Notes under the pieces: model-generated | The model's input: the letters and a program-made list of their open reading frames with translations, nothing else | Told to the model about the DNA's origin: nothing | Databases searched by the model: none | Source: Rutstroemia sp. NJR-2017a BVV2 | Taxonomy: Eukaryota > Ascomycota > Leotiomycetes > Helotiales > Rutstroemiaceae | Assembly (NCBI GenBank): GCA_002946415.1 | Contig: NJPS01000059.1 | Span: forward strand, 62,001 to 126,000 | Length of the DNA: 64,000 bases | Direction: 5' to 3' | In this document: piece by piece, positions 1 to 10,431 of the stretch | How positions within the stretch are numbered: position 1 is the first letter of the stretch | Layout of the letters: every line of letters starts with the position of its first letter | Program-made: the position numbers and the translations under genes

Positions 1-3000
1 ATCTGCTTAGATCCCTTTCAGTTTCTTATTTGAATTACTTTCTTTTTCCTTTTTAAGTTCTATAAATACTTCTTTTATATATTTAGAAAATACTTATTCT
101 CTATTCTAATTACTTTATCTTTTTATTAGTTCTTGAATTATATCCTATACTTTCTTTTCCTCTTTTATAAACTTGAATTTCGTAAAAACCTTATTTATAA
201 TTTCTATTTCCGTTTTCCTATTCTTTTCAATATATATCTTTCCTATATCAGTTTTGTATTTATATATCTCTATCTATATTGGTAAGCTCGAAACTACTAC
301 TACTTTTATAACTAATATTATACCGAACTATAGTTTATTGATTTATAAACTTACTAAACTCCTTAATCTAATACTAGAGTTAATTACTATTTTTGATCGA
401 GTTTATTTTTTCGTGGGTTTTTTATATAATTTTGAAGATATATCTAATATATAATAATAGAAATTGGTAATTTTATTAATAAAATTATAATATATAATAA
501 CTTGATTAGTAATCTTAATAATAATTATAAAAAGTTGGAATTAGTAATAGAACTTAGAGAAAATAAATTTATTTATAATTAAAATATAATATTAATCTAT
601 TACTTTTTTTACTTTAGAGATATTAATCAAGAACTTGGAAATTTCTATAATTAGTTTGTTAATAATTAGAAATAACTATTATAAATATAAGTTTTTTAGA
701 AATTCTAAAGTTATCTTTTCTATTTAATTAAATATATATTAATATCTTAGATTTTTATTAAATAAAGTTTGTTTATATATAGAAAAATAATTAAAAATTA
801 TTATTTTTTATAAAGAAACTTTGAATATCTTATTATTGGATAATTTATTAGTTATATTTATTATCTTTGGGATTTACAAATATATAGAAAATACTATTGA
901 GTTATATATTATAATATATTAAGAAACTAATAATATCGATTTCTATCAAAAGTAAATAATAGATAGAAATATAGAATTATCTTTTTTAATAATTAGTTAT
1001 AAAATATTAACTGATTTTTATTATTCAAATTAATTGAACTATTCTTTTAATTATTATAAAAGATTTTTATTATATAACTTTAGTTTAAAATATTTAGTAA
1101 TAAATTATTTAAATTTATTAAAGTAATTTCTAGATCTTTAATCTATAACTTGGGAAATAGTAATATTAAATTCTAAACTTTATATTTCTTATTAAGAAAA
1201 GATTATACTTTGATCTTTATTATTATTATTATTATCTATACTAGCTTTTTCTTAAATATCGATATATTATCTAGAAGATAGAATATTATTAATAATAAAG
1301 TAGATATTAATTAAATACTTAAAGAATATTCTATTTATCGTTATTATTATTACTAAATAGAAGATATATTATAAAGATTATTGATAATTACTATATATTA
1401 AGGATTTTCTAGAATAGATTTATTTTTACTATTTAGTAATTAAAGTAATTAAAAGTAAAGAAAGATAAATTAATTAATATTATTTAGATAACTATTAATC
1501 AATTAATAATATTATAAATTGTTAATAATATAATAAATTTTCAATAATAAAGTAGATTTAGTTTTAGAATTAATAATTAAAAAACTAAAAGAATTTAAAA
1601 GCTCGAAGAGTTTAAATATAAGAAACTAGTTTAGATTAGTTAAATACTATAGTAGTTTAGATTAGGAGTTTGATTAAATAGAGAATATAATTATATATAT
1701 TTTAGATAGAAAATATAATTAAATATATAGAGTTTATTATATTATTTTCTATTTTCTTTTTACTTTTCTTTTTTATATTCTCCTTTTTTATTAATAATAT
1801 AATTAAATCCTTTTTTATTTTAGTAACTAATATCTTTTATTAATCTATTATTTTTAAAAAATTATTTATATTTATTTATAATTCTTCTATCTTTATTTTT
1901 CAAATATATATAAATTCTATTTTCTTCTTCTTTTTTATATTATATTTTTATAATAATTATATTTTCAAATATATTAATCTATTATTATTATAATAGTTTA
2001 TAGAAATAATCATATTAATAATATTTTTCTTTATTATAAATAAATAATTTTATCTTTTTTTCTCAAATAACTTTACTATTAATAATCTTTATTTAAATTA
2101 CTAATTTTTGGTTTTTTATTATTTTATCCAAATTTCTATATTTTTATTATTTTTTATCTATTTTGCTTTCTATTTATATATTATCTATAAATATTACTTT
2201 ATTATAATTTTATTCTTTATTATAAATCTATATAGTTTTTAGAAATTCTTTTTCTTCTCTTTATATACTCTCTTAATTATCTATATATAATAATATTTAT
2301 TATTTTCAATTAAGATTAATTTCTTTATTTTCTTTTATTCTACTTTATCTATCTAAAAATTATCTATTATCTTTATTAATTTAGTTAATCTAGCTATTTA
2401 TATTATAAATTCTTTTTAGTATTCAATATTTAAAAATATATATTTCTTATATAAATATATATCTATTAATTTGATATCTATATAATATTAGTATTTCTTA
2501 TAAAATATTATATCTAATATCTTCTAGAACTATAAATATTTTATATATTTATTTTCTTTTTTTTTCTAATCTCTTTTCTTCTTTTCTAATTTAATTTAGC
2601 TTTTTAATTTATATTGATTTTTATAATTTTATAAATTTCAATTAGTTAGTATATTTATCTAAATAGTTAGAATTCATCAGTTATTTATAAATTGGTAGAA
2701 TTATATCGAAAAGAGATTAAATTAGATATTTATATTATATTATTTCTATAATTACTAATCTATATATAATATAATCTTATCTTTGATTCTAATTCTAATT
2801 CTTTTCTTTTTCTTTTTCTTTCTTCTTTTTCTTCTTCTTCTCTTTCTTTTATCTAGTAAATAAATATAATATATATATAATTAAATAGTAAATAATATAT
2901 TTCTTTTCTAAATAAGAAATAAAACTATACTAAATAGAAAGATATTATAGTATATATATTAATATATATATCTATATTCTAGATAACAAATATATATAGA

Positions 3001-3100
3001 TTATTTATATCTTCTTAAATCGAGAAATAGTAGTAATACTAGATTTCTCCTTATAATCTAATATTATCCTTACTATCTAACTACTATTAGCAGACCGAAG
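1..3100. repeat. AT-rich, RIP-degraded isochore without genes
   Basis: About 3.1 kb composed almost entirely of A and T, with TA-dinucleotide runs and very few CpA, TpG or CpG steps. No reading frame has coding character; the longest, at 173-454, is a chance frame of Ile/Leu/Tyr/Phe codons. In Pezizomycotina such tracts are normally old transposons converted by repeat-induced point mutation (CpA to TpA on either strand). No element can be recognised by eye. Composition changes abruptly to mixed GC at about 3,080-3,200, the edge of the accessory island. Confidence 0.85.
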
Positions 3101-3214
3101 ATATAGCCAGAAAGCGGAGATATAGAGGGATCGGTATATATATAATATATCGCTTTCTATCTCCACGATATAGCACAGGACTGCTATAGAGGCTAGAACA
3201 AATAGGGGCTATAG

Positions 3215-4298
3215 TTAGAACGAATAGCGGCTAATTTTCGCCCTACTTAGGGGAGCCGCCCAATCCGCGCGCTGCATCTCGACCGAATAGCGGCCATTCG
3301 TCGCGGAATAATAGGGCAGGGTCGTAGGTAGGTTGATGATTAGGCCGTAGATAAGGCCAGTAGTTATACTATAGTTGGTCACAACTGTTCTGGCTGTCGC
3401 AGAACCGGTGCCTTTCACGAGTAGCGGCGGCGGTGAAGTGTCCAGGTCTGGTCCCTGAAGCAAGCCGGATGTGATTTGGCTTGCCGATTGCGTGGATAAC
3501 TGAATCACGGCACAATCAAGAAAGGGGGGGTTGAGGACCTTTCAGGTAGATACGGTCGATGACTGTGCCTCTGGGGCCAGCGGTGACGGTTCCATTGACA
3601 TTTTACACCTATAGGAAGTCCGAGAATAGCGTGCCATTATTATCAAAGTTGTGATAGGTTGCATTATAGAAAAATCCTGTGTTTGGAGTTCTATCAACCC
3701 TCACGCCGAGTGTTCCAAAGCCCTCAAAGGAACCACAGTAGCTCGAGCCAGATCTTAGGACTAACCTGGTGGAAGGCAAATATGGGAATGCAGAGGCTGA
3801 ACTTCCCAACTCCAGTTTGATGTTACGAATGCTTGTCTTCTGAGTCATGTGGAAGTGGTCAGGATCTCGAATACTAACGGTCGGCAAGATCGGCAGTATC
3901 GTAGGTTTATTGTTGAAAACAGTTATATGGGGAATCGATCAATTGTAATAGTAGGTAAACAAGTGTAATTGAAGTTGATCACGAAGCTCTATATACTAAG
4001 GAAACTATCTAGCTATATAGACCTTTGTTCCCAGGAGCCCGAGGAGCCCTCAGCATCCATACGCTCCAGGAGCTCTAGGAGTATTCAGAATCCAACCGCT
4101 CCTCTAGGTCATATAACTCTACCATATAGGGTTCTACTGTCATTGGCTGTCCAATGTCTGAGCCTAAGGTCCCTCATATGTTCTGCATAGGTCGTAACAT
4201 TTGACTGTGAAATTTGGTACGAGAACCGGAACGCCACTGTCTGATGAATCAAGCTGTTTGGCGGCATCATCACCCTCATCTTCCTTGACTGGATCCAT
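3215..4298 (-). pseudogene. Unrecognised small gene split by a solo LTR and frame damage
   Basis: Reading the minus strand from the ATG at 4298-4296 gives MDPVKEDEGDDAAKQ and onward to 4205. A 379-bp LTR then interrupts the frame. Removing the LTR and one copy of its TTTGA duplication lets the same frame continue (NFTVKLELGSSASAF across the junction) down to a TAG at about 3610. Beyond it the frame has a TAG and a TAA close together, runs on (NVNGTVTAGPRGTVIDRIY), and meets a C7 homopolymer near 3523-3529; with six C residues it would join the open frame ending at 3215 (ITSGLLQGPDLDTSPPPLL). Seen: one gene broken by insertion, two stops and a likely slip. The family is not recognised. It starts 78 bp downstream of the stop of the minus-strand gene at 4376-4768. 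The two stops could instead belong to an intron, but the LTR alone disrupts the gene. Confidence 0.6.
3821..4199 (+). mobile_element. Solo LTR (379 bp) with 5-bp TSD TTTGA
   Basis: The element begins TGTTACG and ends CGTAACA, perfect inverted termini of the TG...CA class. It is flanked on both sides by TTTGA (3816-3820 and 4200-4204), the 5-bp duplication produced by an LTR-retrotransposon integrase. No internal region follows, so it is a solo LTR left by recombination. Its first ~210 bp match, in opposite orientation, the segment at 27,530-27,741, so the family has at least two copies here. The insertion lies inside the coding frame of the pseudogene at 3215-4298. Confidence 0.85.
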
Positions 4299-4375
4299 GA
4301 TTGACTTTGGTTGTCGTAGAGAAGCCGGTAGAAGTATGTGGAGGACACGATCTCACGTTAGCGACCCGTTGGAGA

Positions 4376-4768
4376 TTAGAAGTCGGTGCTGCAGTCTGAA
4401 CTCGAGGGCATAGCGATGTAGAAACTCTTCGTGCTGCCGTTGACGATTGCCTGCAGATTGACAGTTTTTCCAGAGTCGCTAGTCTGGAACCCGCAATCCT
4501 TCTCGCCGACAATGTGCGTCGTTCCGTCGGCTACGGTTGCAGTAAAGGCCCAGCGGTCCTTATTCGTGGTGCTTGTTGTGAAGGCCTTTGCCGAAGATGT
4601 CTGGCCTGCCCCAAGCCCAGCGAGGTCAATAGACTCTGTGCCATAATCGGTTGTCCAGTGCTTTGCGGTGCCGGAGGTGATGGCCTGTCCCAACTGATTT
4701 GTGAAGGTGAAATAGCCGCTCCAGGTCGACTTAACGGTGGCCTGCTCTTCTCCGCGTTCCTCTGACAT
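4376..4768 (-). CDS. Small 130-aa beta-rich protein, possibly Up-regulated-in-Daf-2-like
   Basis: A single-exon 130-aa frame from the ATG at 4768, with no signal peptide and no transmembrane segment. It is rich in Thr, Ser and Gly with alternating hydrophobic residues (WSGYFTFTNQLGQAITSG, DRWAFTATVADGTTHIVG, KTVNLQAIVNGSTKSFYI), as in a beta sandwich. The order of a strand with a conserved Asn, a short loop, GLGAGQTSS and a late W resembles fungal 'Up-regulated in Daf-2' domain proteins; that is recollection of a pattern, not an alignment. Two Cys residues near the C-terminus (CGF, DCSTDF) could pair. It neighbours the LTR-split gene on the same strand and belongs to the mosaic island. Function unknown. 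Confidence 0.6.
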   Translation of the reverse strand: MSEERGEEQATVKSTWSGYFTFTNQLGQAITSGTAKHWTTDYGTESIDLAGLGAGQTSSAKAFTTSTTNKDRWAFTATVADGTTHIVGEKDCGFQTSDSGKTVNLQAIVNGSTKSFYIAMPSSSDCSTDF

Positions 4769-5341
4769 TATCAGTACTCCTGGCTTTATCTTCTTGGCCT
4801 AACGATATTGACCTCGGTAGGGTCAACAGTCGGTCTATCGGTTGACTAGTGCCAGAAAGATGAGTGAGAGAGACGGTGAGTGGCAGAGAGTTGCAATGAT
4901 GGCTGACGAGTTGCAGATGGTTTGTAAATAATTCTGAGAGGATGCCAACCTTAAATGGACGTATTCGAAGACCGGTCAAGTGACGCTCCACGCATTGCCC
5001 CCTTTACCTCTTTCCACCCGTCCCTGTACTTTACTCCAGGTCTTGGCAAAGAATTGTTCTTCAAACTTGCTCGTGTCAGGTATACCCTAGCATAACTCCA
5101 CAACAAGAGCTGAAATAGGTGGTATATTTCCCTAAAGAGAGTTAAAAAGCTAACTAATCCTATCCTAGCTACATTTAATAGCTAGTAGCTACCTATAGGT
5201 GGCATAAAAGTGGAATTTGAGAGAGTTCTAGAAAACACTCAAAACTCGCGCCTCTCTGAATACTACCGTATTCCCCTGTAGCTCCGTGAAGCCTCCTTAC
5301 AGCTGATTTCAGCATATTGCGAGACGTCAAAAGCATACGTG
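4769..5341. other. Intergenic, no gene seen
   Basis: Upstream region of the 130-aa gene. No convincing frame. It includes short near-repeats such as CTACCTATAGGTGG near 5190-5205, a motif that recurs at 19.7-19.9 kb. Confidence 0.5.
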
Positions 5342-5515
5342 GTTCGAGCCATGTCACTTATCAGCACGCCAATATGCTCTCAGCTGCGAACTTCACCCGC
5401 GCGCTAAACTCGGTCGAGTTAGCCACTAGTTCGAGCCATGTCACTTTTCAGTATGCCAGTATACTCTCAGCTACGAACTTCACACGAGCGCTAAACTCGG
5501 TTGAATTAGCCACTA
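5342..5515. repeat. Tandem 87-bp duplication, two diverged copies
   Basis: GTTCGAGCCATGTCACTT starts at 5342 and again at 5429, giving two copies of an 87-bp unit (5342-5428, 5429-5515). They differ mainly by transitions, the second copy having T or A where the first has C or G (for example GCTGCGAAC versus GCTACGAAC). It lies between the 130-aa gene and the LINE fragment. No coding meaning is apparent. Confidence 0.8.
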
Positions 5516-5584
5516 GTTCCACGTGCATATTCCTGTTCAAAATGGAATAGCAGGTCATTCTGGGCGTGTTTTGCGTGTGATAAT

Positions 5585-6240
5585 ACAGTTCAGCCCACCA
5601 CGATTTGTCTTTGTAGCTGACGTATAGCGCTATAGACTAACTTGCTTACCCCCTCCCGGATCTTATCCGGCGGCGCCTGCTTGAAGAGTAATCTCGCAGG
5701 AGGGGCGGGTTCGTCTTGGCGACAAATTAAGACCGTCTGGACGGCACTGTGATCCGAGTCGTATTCATTATGGCAGATATCGCAGCAGACTAGGCCCTCC
5801 GTGATTCTTGTAGAAGCCAACGCTAGGTCGATTGTGGAGGATCCCTTCGAGTAGTCGTATGTGGTTGTACCCGGCTCAAGGAGGGACGTGAGTCCGTGCT
5901 CGGCCATGAAGTTGATCACCCCTAGCCCCTCTTCTTGCTTGCCTTGGCCTTCAACTGTAGCACCTCCCTATAAGGCGTTATACCTATTAACGTCGCCCGC
6001 TATGAAGAGTTCGCTGTTTGGCCACCACTGCCTCTCCTCCCGGCACGCAGCGCTAACTAGGTTAAGTCTATACTGTAGGTTCTCGCGGTGCTGTATGGCG
6101 GATATTCCTTTGGCGAGCCCCGGGATGTAGACAGAAACTAATAAGATCCTCCTCTTCTCTGTGGTGACGACCATGCATGCCGTGATGTCTGGCGATGAAA
6201 TAGCGATCTGTAGGCTGGTTAAGTCAGAGCGGATCTATCG
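5585..6240 (-). mobile_element. LINE endonuclease-domain fragment, degenerate
   Basis: The minus strand encodes pieces of an apurinic-type endonuclease/exonuclease/phosphatase domain in one frame: ILLVSVYIPG, FIAGDVNRYNAL, then a stop, then GGATVEGQ, STIDLALAS and YDSDHSAVQT. These match the GDFN, DL and SDH motifs of Tad/I-clade LINE ORF2 endonucleases. The in-frame TAG at about 5968 stands where these proteins have the Trp of LWGG, consistent with TGG to TAG (RIP). No reverse transcriptase follows, so this is a fragment of a different, diverged LINE from the copy at 21.5-27.5 kb. Confidence 0.75.
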
Positions 6241-6380
6241 ATTATTTTTTAATCTCTCCTATTATATAATGGAATAAACTATATATTGGAATATATTAAA
6301 AATATTTTAACTTTATATCATATTTATATTCATTCACACTCTTAAATATAATCTCTTATAGATATATTATATTTTTATAC
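6241..6380. repeat. Short AT-rich patch
   Basis: About 140 bp of nearly pure A/T between GC-richer segments, compositionally like the 1-3.1 kb isochore. Probably the remains of a RIP-mutated element. No gene. Confidence 0.55.
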
Positions 6381-6723
6381 TAATTCTGGACACTATCAGA
6401 TAGAACCGTGATATATCGTGTTCCCTTATATATCTACTAAAAAGCACTAGATAACTAGCTCTAACATATACCAAATCTACGTCAAGGGAAGGTCGAAGTT
6501 GGAATCGGTATTTAGTGGTTATTTTGAATATGGCAGGTGTGAGTACTGGGGCCAATTCTAGCGTTCACACCTGGGGTCATTAGTCGCATTCACTTCTGAG
6601 AGAACTTCACACAGAGGTAGAAGCAGTTGGCCACACGAGTACATTGCTATCATCTTCGAGTCTAAACTATCAGATGTAACGATGAGAGAGCCCCGAGACC
6701 AGACAGAGCTTTCCAGTATCCAT

Positions 6724-7158
6724 CTAGCTACCACTGACACGGATGATGTTGGGCTGGCTAGAGTTAAAATCCACGCAGTGCCAACCATTGACGTATACAT
6801 TGCACTCATACCACTGCTGACCCGCATCTTGAAACTGGAAGTCGTATGTCTGGTCGGTGTTGAATGAAACTCGGTACTTGGAGAAGAAACCGCCAATGGG
6901 GATGCTCCACTGCTTGATGCCCGTGCGCGAATAGAAGCCCGAGTCGGTGTATCCCGAGCCGCCGGCTGGCCACTTCACATCTACGGTGAATGGCTCGCCA
7001 TGGGTGCCGACGTCATCGCTCGTGCCCGCATCGGCCTTTTGTTTTGCCTCGGCGGAGCCCTTCGGACGCCCGATGCGGAACTTCTCTCCAGCCTCCGTGG
7101 TGTATTCAGTGAACTCAAGGTCCTGGTCCGGGACTTGTTCGGGTTGAGTGGTAGCCAT
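6724..7158 (-). CDS. Small 144-aa protein, paralogue of the gene at 9396-9803
   Basis: A single-exon 144-aa frame from the ATG at 7158. An acidic, hydrophilic N-terminus (about residues 1-45, with IGRPKGSAEAK) precedes a beta-rich half containing FTVDVKWP, SKYRVSFNTDQTYDFQFQ and WYECNVYVNGWHCVDF. The same order, G-R-P, a spacer, F-x-V-E/K-W, Y-R and a late strand pair, occurs in the minus-strand gene at 9396-9803, so the two are paralogues flanking the phospholipase-like gene. The late strand pair has Cys residues (ECN, HCV). No signal peptide and no transmembrane segment. I do not recognise the family. The 1-kb space to the divergent gene at 8212 could be a shared promoter region. Confidence 0.6.
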   Translation of the reverse strand: MATTQPEQVPDQDLEFTEYTTEAGEKFRIGRPKGSAEAKQKADAGTSDDVGTHGEPFTVDVKWPAGGSGYTDSGFYSRTGIKQWSIPIGGFFSKYRVSFNTDQTYDFQFQDAGQQWYECNVYVNGWHCVDFNSSQPNIIRVSGS

Positions 7159-8211
7159 GTCGGTTTGGGAGTGTGTTCAAGAGACTAACGACCGTGTTCG
7201 GTCAAGTAGGAGGATTTAATGAGTAAAGCTCGAAGTGATGTATTGGTTGTGGGTGGAAAGTACGGGATAAAGATCTGACCCAGATTATATATTTGTGTCT
7301 TCAATCAACCCATCGATATCGTCCTTTCGATTGTGACTCCTTGATCGAGCCAACATGCATTCTCCCGACAAAGCTCACCTAAGTGCATGGGCTTGCCGCT
7401 TGGTTCCCCGAGTCTAGATCAGGCTACATGTGATGTGGCTGGCTGATAGAATGAGGCATTTTTAATGGTCTGGCTTTCCAAAGCAAGCTGAAAGACTCAA
7501 CTGAAGCTGTCTGCTGAGAGCCACATACTCCCTTTTCAGCCTTCTGCAGTGGGCTCCTCAGCTAGAACTTCCAGCGACACGGCTAAAAATATTACGCACC
7601 AACGGAACACGTATGTAAGACACGATTTTGTGGCTTGCGTCAACGTACGTCCGGGAGGGTTTGACAGCGGAGCCTACTGCGTACATCTCTTGACCACCCC
7701 CACTCCCAATGTTAACCCCTGTCTAAAGCGGTAAGAACCGCCTATATGCGGGGGTGGCGGTGGAGAAACTCGCAGCTGAGGATCTGCAGCCTCCGGCACC
7801 CCCGATGTGCATTCGGAGCTTTACGCCAAAAACGGAGCTTTATGCCGAAAACGGAGCAAAGAAACGGGAAGCGGGAGTGGCCGCAGGAAGGCGCTAACGG
7901 CAGACGACCTGATGGCGCTACACTCGCCGCTCCAGTCTTTGAACAGTGGGTGGGTGTGGTGGTGATGTGGTGGTGTGGTGGTGTGGTGGTTCGAGAATAG
8001 CCACCCAAAACTCTTTCGGCGAGGACTCGGCGCCAGCTCAGCGTCCCACTCGCCTGGCTACCAATATGGAAACAACTGATCGATAATGGGATTCCTCTGG
8101 CCGTAACCTTCGATTTCCTACAAATAATTGCTCAAGTGAAAGTCTTGGGCCCGTTAACCAGATCTTCCATCGATAACAACGCAAATTCATTGCTTAGTTT
8201 ACATCTGCGAC
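7159..8211. other. Divergent intergenic region with TG-rich microsatellite
   Basis: Separates the minus gene ending at 7158 from the plus gene at 8212. No convincing coding frame. Positions 7946-7990 are an imperfect GTGGT/GTGTGGTG microsatellite. A short imperfect direct repeat (AACGGAGCTTTA/TGCC) lies at about 7815-7850. Confidence 0.5.
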
Positions 8212-9207
8212 ATGTCGAAACTCTTGGACAATCCACAAACAAAGGCCGAGACCGACGATGCGGACGATGTCCGAGTGGGCATGTCTATGGAAGGGGGCAC
8301 TGGCTTGACCCAGTTGGGTGAGCCGGTGCATGAAATGCTCACCCTGGCGGCTCTGATCAATTCCAAGTACCGCCTGGACCCGACCATCACCTATGAAAAA
8401 CTTCGCAACTCGCCCACGAAGCATACGGACATCAATGACTTTGTGCGCGGGGTGATGTGGAACGACGACCCGGAGTGCGAGCTTTTCAAATGCGATGCCG
8501 AGAACAACTTTAGCTACAGCTACGGGGTCGATTGGGCGAAGAAGTACCAGTTCGGCGGGTACACCAAGCCGGAGCTGATCCACCGCTCGCACTTTGGAAA
8601 CCTGCAATGGCTCCACGCGATGGCACAGGGCATGGACAAGCCGCAAGCCACCAAGACGCGGATCTACCAGTGGATGGAACTTATGTACAACATAGCCACG
8701 GGCCAGACACCGGCCAGCACGCCCATCGCCAACACCACGGTCAGCGACTTCTTCGAGGACCCGGCAAACTATGTCACCGTGGGCGAGCTGCTCACACATC
8801 GTCACTCCGGTCCGGCCGTCATCGCGCACCGTGCCCTGGGAAGCTGTTTCCACGTCATCCAGGACTCGTACGCGCATGGCCATACACGGCGCGAACGCAT
8901 CAATCCAAATCCCAAACCGGGCGAGGCAGATCGCTGGGGAGCGGTGCTGAACTTCCATACCTACAACGGACAGAACGCCTCGCAGCACAAACATTTCGAC
9001 CATAGCTCCGCCAGTCTGGGTGCGGTTGACCTCACCAGGCCGGATAGTTGGAATGGGTTGGAGGGCTGCCGCGATGGGCTTGATCGGTGCATCGTGCTCG
9101 CCGATTTCTGGCATCGTCGCGCTCTGTGGACGGAGGTCCGGCAGTGGTTGGACGCGGATGTCTTTGTTATTTCGCCAGACGCAACCGTGAGTGACAACTC
9201 CATTTGA
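8212..9207 (+). CDS. Zinc-dependent phospholipase C / P1-nuclease-like protein (331 aa)
   Basis: A single-exon 331-aa frame from the ATG at 8212. The likely metal ligands are distributed as in the alpha-helical zinc PLC/P1-nuclease superfamily: PVHEMLTLAALI near residues 34-45, ALGSCFHVIQDSYAHGHTRR near 209-228 (His-x3-Asp with a following His), and HKHFDHSS near 261-268. Bacterial relatives have similar H-x3-D/H helices and use three zinc ions to cleave phosphodiester or phospholipid bonds. No signal peptide is evident, unlike typical secreted PLCs. There are no introns and the GC content is high. It lies between the two paralogous ~140-aa genes. Activity is inferred from motifs only; a bacterial origin is possible but untested. 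Confidence 0.6.
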   Translation: MSKLLDNPQTKAETDDADDVRVGMSMEGGTGLTQLGEPVHEMLTLAALINSKYRLDPTITYEKLRNSPTKHTDINDFVRGVMWNDDPECELFKCDAENNFSYSYGVDWAKKYQFGGYTKPELIHRSHFGNLQWLHAMAQGMDKPQATKTRIYQWMELMYNIATGQTPASTPIANTTVSDFFEDPANYVTVGELLTHRHSGPAVIAHRALGSCFHVIQDSYAHGHTRRERINPNPKPGEADRWGAVLNFHTYNGQNASQHKHFDHSSASLGAVDLTRPDSWNGLEGCRDGLDRCIVLADFWHRRALWTEVRQWLDADVFVISPDATVSDNSI

Positions 9208-9395
9208 AACTGAGCGAACAGGTTTTCTAAATCGGAAACGTACGTACACCGATATATATATTCTGTAGTCTTCGTATTCGTACTTTGCCTACTCTATCAA
9301 AGAAATCTGATCCTCACCCTCCTGACCCTCCCTCGTGCACATCCAGCTCACCTGCAATCTCTACCCTTCGTTCATCCCACCGAGTTGAAAAGCCC

Positions 9396-9803
9396 TTAGA
9401 TGCTCTCACATACGCGCGTAATCGTCGCTTTAACAGCCATCTGCACGTAGTGGTTGCCCGCCAGGAAAATCTCGATTTCATACGAGTCCTCGTCATCACA
9501 GTAGAATGAGAGTTTGACTGGGCCTTGCGTGTAGAGATCGAGGTTCGAGGCGTAGGGGCTGGGCGGGTCGAGCAAGGAGTATCGATATCGCCTGATGTTC
9601 GTAGCCTCCCGCATGTCCGCTGGGGTATCGTGCCATATCTCATTCGGTACCGGCTTCCACTCGACATCGAAACATTGCTGCTACCCGGACGCACCGTCTT
9701 TCGTGACCGCCTTGTCGGCAGCGGCGGCGTTGCTTGAGAAGTTGGGTGGACGCCCGAGGGAGATGACCTTGCCCTGGTTCGTGGTCACCTGCTCCGTGGA
9801 CAT
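9396..9803 (-). pseudogene. Paralogue of the 144-aa gene with an in-frame TAG
   Basis: From the ATG at 9803 the frame reads MSTEQVTTNQGKVISLGRPP and on for 40 codons, meets TAG at 9683-9681, and continues in the same frame (CFDVEWKPVPNEIW, RYSLLDPPSPYASNLDLY, VKLSFYCDDEDSYEIEIF) to a stop at 9396. The order ISLGRP, spacer, FDVEW matches IGRP, spacer, FTVDVKW of the gene at 6724-7158, so sequence on both sides of the stop is homologous coding sequence. TAG CAG here could derive from CAG CAG by C to T. An alternative is an intron using GTGCGT just before the stop and the CCCCAG acceptor near 9628, which keeps frame but removes the conserved FDVEW segment. I favour a nonsense mutation. Confidence 0.55.
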
Positions 9804-10222
9804 GGTGGTTACGTGGCAACTTGAGATAGCCGTGAGAAGACTTCGGATACAGTCGTGTTCCTCGCGATCAGTTGATGAAAGAAGAAGAGGCGAGGCAAGT
9901 AGCTTAAAGCTCCTTCAAGTCGCAGAATGGGGCGGCATTTTATTTTTTTATACCTGCTGTCGCAGTGAAGGGACCATAGCTTTCAAAATTTAGTCTGTAA
10001 GTACAAGCAAGATTCTCAACTTCAGTACAGACTCTGGGCTCATCCGGTGGGTAGCGCAGCCTCCCCGTTAATCCAAAACCATCTCATATTGAGCCAATTC
10101 CGATCTCCTCGCGCCAATCAAATGACCATAGTTCGAGGCGTTTGAGGCGCGCACTACCAGCCGGAGGTCTCCAGAGTCTGTATATTCTCGGCCGCTCTCC
10201 CACATTCAGCTGTCAGGAAAAG

Positions 10223-10431
10223 TGTGAGATCTAGACCTCTAAATCCGAGGGCATTCGCAATGTAGTCCGATTCCGACGGATGTATTAGGTCCGTCGGATG
10301 CTCCGACGTCGATTTGCCTCGATTTAGACCTCTTTTTGCTATAATGTTGAGGATATAAAACCTCTCTTTTTCCCTGTATTTTAGTTCTTCAGATAGATCA
10401 ATAAATGTATTTCTCAGCTCAGAATCTCACA
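10223..10431. mobile_element. Solo LTR (209 bp), family 2
   Basis: Starts TGTGAGAT and ends ATCTCACA (perfect 8-bp inverted termini). The flanks AAAAG (10218-10222) and GAAAG (10432-10436) are a 5-bp duplication with one transition. The 3' third (TTAGTTCTTCAGATAGAT and following) matches the element at 12,660-12,834. It lies upstream of the protease gene at 10905. Confidence 0.7.

Noticed and set aside
173..454. 93-codon ORF in the AT-rich tract
   Set aside because: Composition-driven Ile/Leu/Tyr/Phe frame with no features.
8194..9249. 351-codon minus ORF
   Set aside because: Antisense shadow of the PLC-like gene, caused by high GC3.
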